From Aristolochia californica (lineage: Eukaryota > Streptophyta > Magnoliopsida > Piperales > Aristolochiaceae), in the NCBI GenBank assembly GCA_029961685.1, contig JARWKL010000002.1, positions 27,992,908 to 28,056,907 on the forward strand: a DNA stretch of 64,000 nt. The letters run 5' to 3'. Both the position numbers and the translations under genes were made by a program. This document shows, in pieces, positions 62,529 through 64,000 of this stretch. The notes beneath the pieces were generated by a model, which saw only the letters and a list, made by a program, of their open reading frames with translations, was not told where the DNA came from and ran no database searches. Every line of letters begins with the position of its first letter. Position 1 is the first letter of the stretch.

Positions 62529-64000
62529 GTGGTGGATATGCATGCCAGAAACATGTTGAGGATGCTACTGGACCTATTGATCGAAAAATTTCAAGGACTA
62601 GAAAAAATCAAATTCTCAAGCGGTTGGAAATATACCAGAGCCAAACAACCCATTTTTTTCCTATCCTTAAAAATCACAGATACTTTTTGGAACTTAATCT
62701 CTCAGCATTTGTGCATTTCCATTTTAGATGTTCAAAATTTGTTTTCAGATCCAAACCTGAGTTTTCACTCTCCCATTTTTCTCGTAAACAAAAAAGGTGT
62801 AAGCCATAACAAAATGAAAATTTTAGAGTTCATATATGCAAAAAAATTTGAAAATTATTTCACGCTCTAAATGAACTCCAAGGTTTTAGTTTCCTTGTTT
62901 GGGAAATTCCACTAGTACAACCCCTAATAATAAGTTTGGTGGAATTTTATAGCAAAGGGACTTCTAACTGATCCTAACTTGCTTTAAATGTGGTGGATAT
63001 GCATGCCAGAAACATGTTGAGGATGCAAGTGGACCTAGTCATCCAAAAATTTCAAGTAGAAAAAATCAAATTCTCAAGTGGTTGGATATTTACTAGAGCC
63101 AAACAACCCACTTTTTGCCTATCCTTAAAAATCACAGATACTTTTTGGAACTATCTCTCTCAGCATTTGTGAATTTGCATTTATATGATGTTCAAAATTT
63201 GTTTTCAGATCAAAACTTGAGTTTTCACTCTCCCATTTTTTTGTAAACAAAAAAGATATAAGGCATGAAAAAAGGAAAATTTTATAGTTCATGTAAGCAA
63301 AAAAGTTTGAAAATTATTTCAGGCACTAAAAATGAACTCCAAGGTTTTGTTATCCATGTTTAGGAAATACCACTAGTACTCCTCTAATAATAAGCTTGGT
63401 GGAATTTTATAGGAAAGGGACTTCAAACTGATCCTAACATGCTTTAAATGTGGTGGATATGCATGCCAGAAACATGTTGAGGATGCAAGTGGACCTAGTG
63501 ATCCAAAAATTTCAAGGAGTAGAAAAAATGAAATTCTCAAGTGGTTGGATATTAACTAGAGCCAAACAGCCAACTTTTTGCTTATCCTTAAAAATCACAG
63601 ATACTTTTTTGGAACTATCTCTCTTAGCATTTGTGCATTTGCATTTTATGATGTTCAAATTTTTTTTTCAGATCCAAAGTTGAGTTTTCACTCTCCCAGT
63701 TTTCTCGTAAACAAAAAAAATATAAGGCATAACAAAATTAAAATTTAAGAGTTCATGTATGCAAAAAAAATTGAAAATTATTTCATGCACTTAAAATGAA
63801 CTGCATGGTTTTGTTATCCATGTTATGGAATTTCTACTAGTAGAACCCCTAATAATAAGCTTGGTGGAATTTTATAGGAAAGGGACTTCTAACTGATCCT
63901 AACATTCTTTAAATGTGATGGATATTCATGCCAGAAACATGTTGAGGATGCAAGTGGACCTATTGATCCAAAAATTTCAAAGAGTAGAAAAAATCAAATT
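62529..64000. repeat. Seven-unit higher-order repeat, copy 2, cut by window end
   Basis: Units at 62529, 62990, 63450 and the partial unit at 63915 repeat the order of copy 1. The window ends inside the fourth unit, so whether the remaining three follow is unknown. Confidence 0.83.

Larger units (their letters stand above)
1..64000. repeat. Satellite DNA array, about 462 bp unit, about 138.5 copies
   Basis: The same unit recurs from end to end in one orientation. Landmarks, in order within a unit, are gtggtggatatgcatgcc, a cctagtgatccaaaaattt block, ttggatatttaccagagcc, cactttttgcctatcc, gcatttgtgcatttcc, tctcccatttttctcgtaaa, gagttcatgtatgcaaaa, ttatttcacgcactaaaaat, ggttttgttatccatgtt, ccactagtacaacccctaat and aagcttggtggaatttta. 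Start-to-start distances are mostly 457 to 466 bp. The outliers are explained by local deletions or duplications listed separately. GC content is roughly 30 percent by eye. No interruption by other sequence was seen. Long satellite arrays of this kind are typical of centromeric, pericentromeric or subtelomeric heterochromatin; which one applies here cannot be told from sequence alone. The array extends beyond both window ends. Confidence 0.98.

Noticed and set aside
1..64000. More than a hundred open frames of 60 to 148 codons as protein-coding genes
   Set aside because: They all fall at the same place in the satellite unit, mostly begin at GTG or mid-frame, overlap each other in two frames and on the reverse strand, and are broken by stops or frameshifts in most copies. 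The unit length of about 463 bp is not a multiple of three. No domain, signal peptide or homology was recognised.
1..64000. CRISPR array
   Set aside because: The repeats are long, contiguous and diverged, with no short identical repeats separated by unique spacers.
1..64000. Telomeric repeat, from acccctaa in each unit
   Set aside because: The CCCTAA hexamer occurs once per unit and never in tandem.
1..64000. CENP-B box
   Set aside because: The consensus has no cgggn block and only two or three CpGs, none in the arrangement of the mammalian box. Absence does not exclude a centromere.
1..64000. Bacterial ribosome binding site in aggaaagggactt
   Set aside because: It is a fixed part of the satellite unit, occurs in every copy, and the setting is not bacterial.
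1..64000. Assignment to a named plant centromeric satellite of similar length, such as a roughly 455 bp legume repeat
   Set aside because: Length similarity alone is not evidence, and I cannot compare sequences here. A database search would settle it.

Overview
The whole 64 kb window is one uninterrupted tandem array of an AT-rich satellite DNA with a repeat unit of about 462 bp (most units are 460 to 464 bp). Taking the block gtggtggatatgcatgcc as the start of a unit, I placed 139 unit starts, from 168 to 63915, which gives 138 full intervals averaging about 462 bp. All units lie head to tail in one orientation. No single-copy sequence, gene, RNA gene, transposon or inversion breaks the array, and both window ends cut through a unit, so the array continues on both sides.

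A long homogenised satellite with layered higher-order duplications points to heterochromatin (centromere, pericentromere, subtelomere or knob) of a eukaryotic nuclear genome. Depletion of CpG, and decay at the CpGs that remain, suggest cytosine methylation, and a plant is my best guess. I do not recognise the family by name. Open reading frames of 60 to 148 codons occur throughout, but they are by-products of the repeat consensus and I annotate no protein-coding gene.

Layout: 1-1121 ordinary units with one 30 bp duplication; 1122-3894 two copies of a three-unit block; 3895-5748 ordinary units; 5749-9917 a six-unit block with a second partial copy and an internal doubled two-unit block; 9918-11540 ordinary units and one unit enlarged by a 68 bp duplication; 11541-13395 and 15280-17131 doubled two-unit blocks, separated by a fused unit at 14611-15279; 17132-28419 mostly ordinary units with several short deletion-bearing ones; 28460-36914 a large two-copy duplication of about ten units, the second copy lacking exactly one unit; 36915-38781 ordinary units; 38782-42548 a very recent 1.46 kb duplication at a five-unit offset, ending in a truncated unit; 42724-44568 units of a variant class seen only in the right part; 44569-51923 mosaic six-unit periodicity; 51924-53309 ordinary units; 53310-57463 another six-unit block with a nested two-unit duplication; 57464-59305 mixed units; 59306-64000 a seven-unit block and the start of its second copy.

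Nothing here works together as a pathway. The content of the window is a record of unequal exchange, gene conversion, short-homology deletion and CpG decay acting on one satellite.
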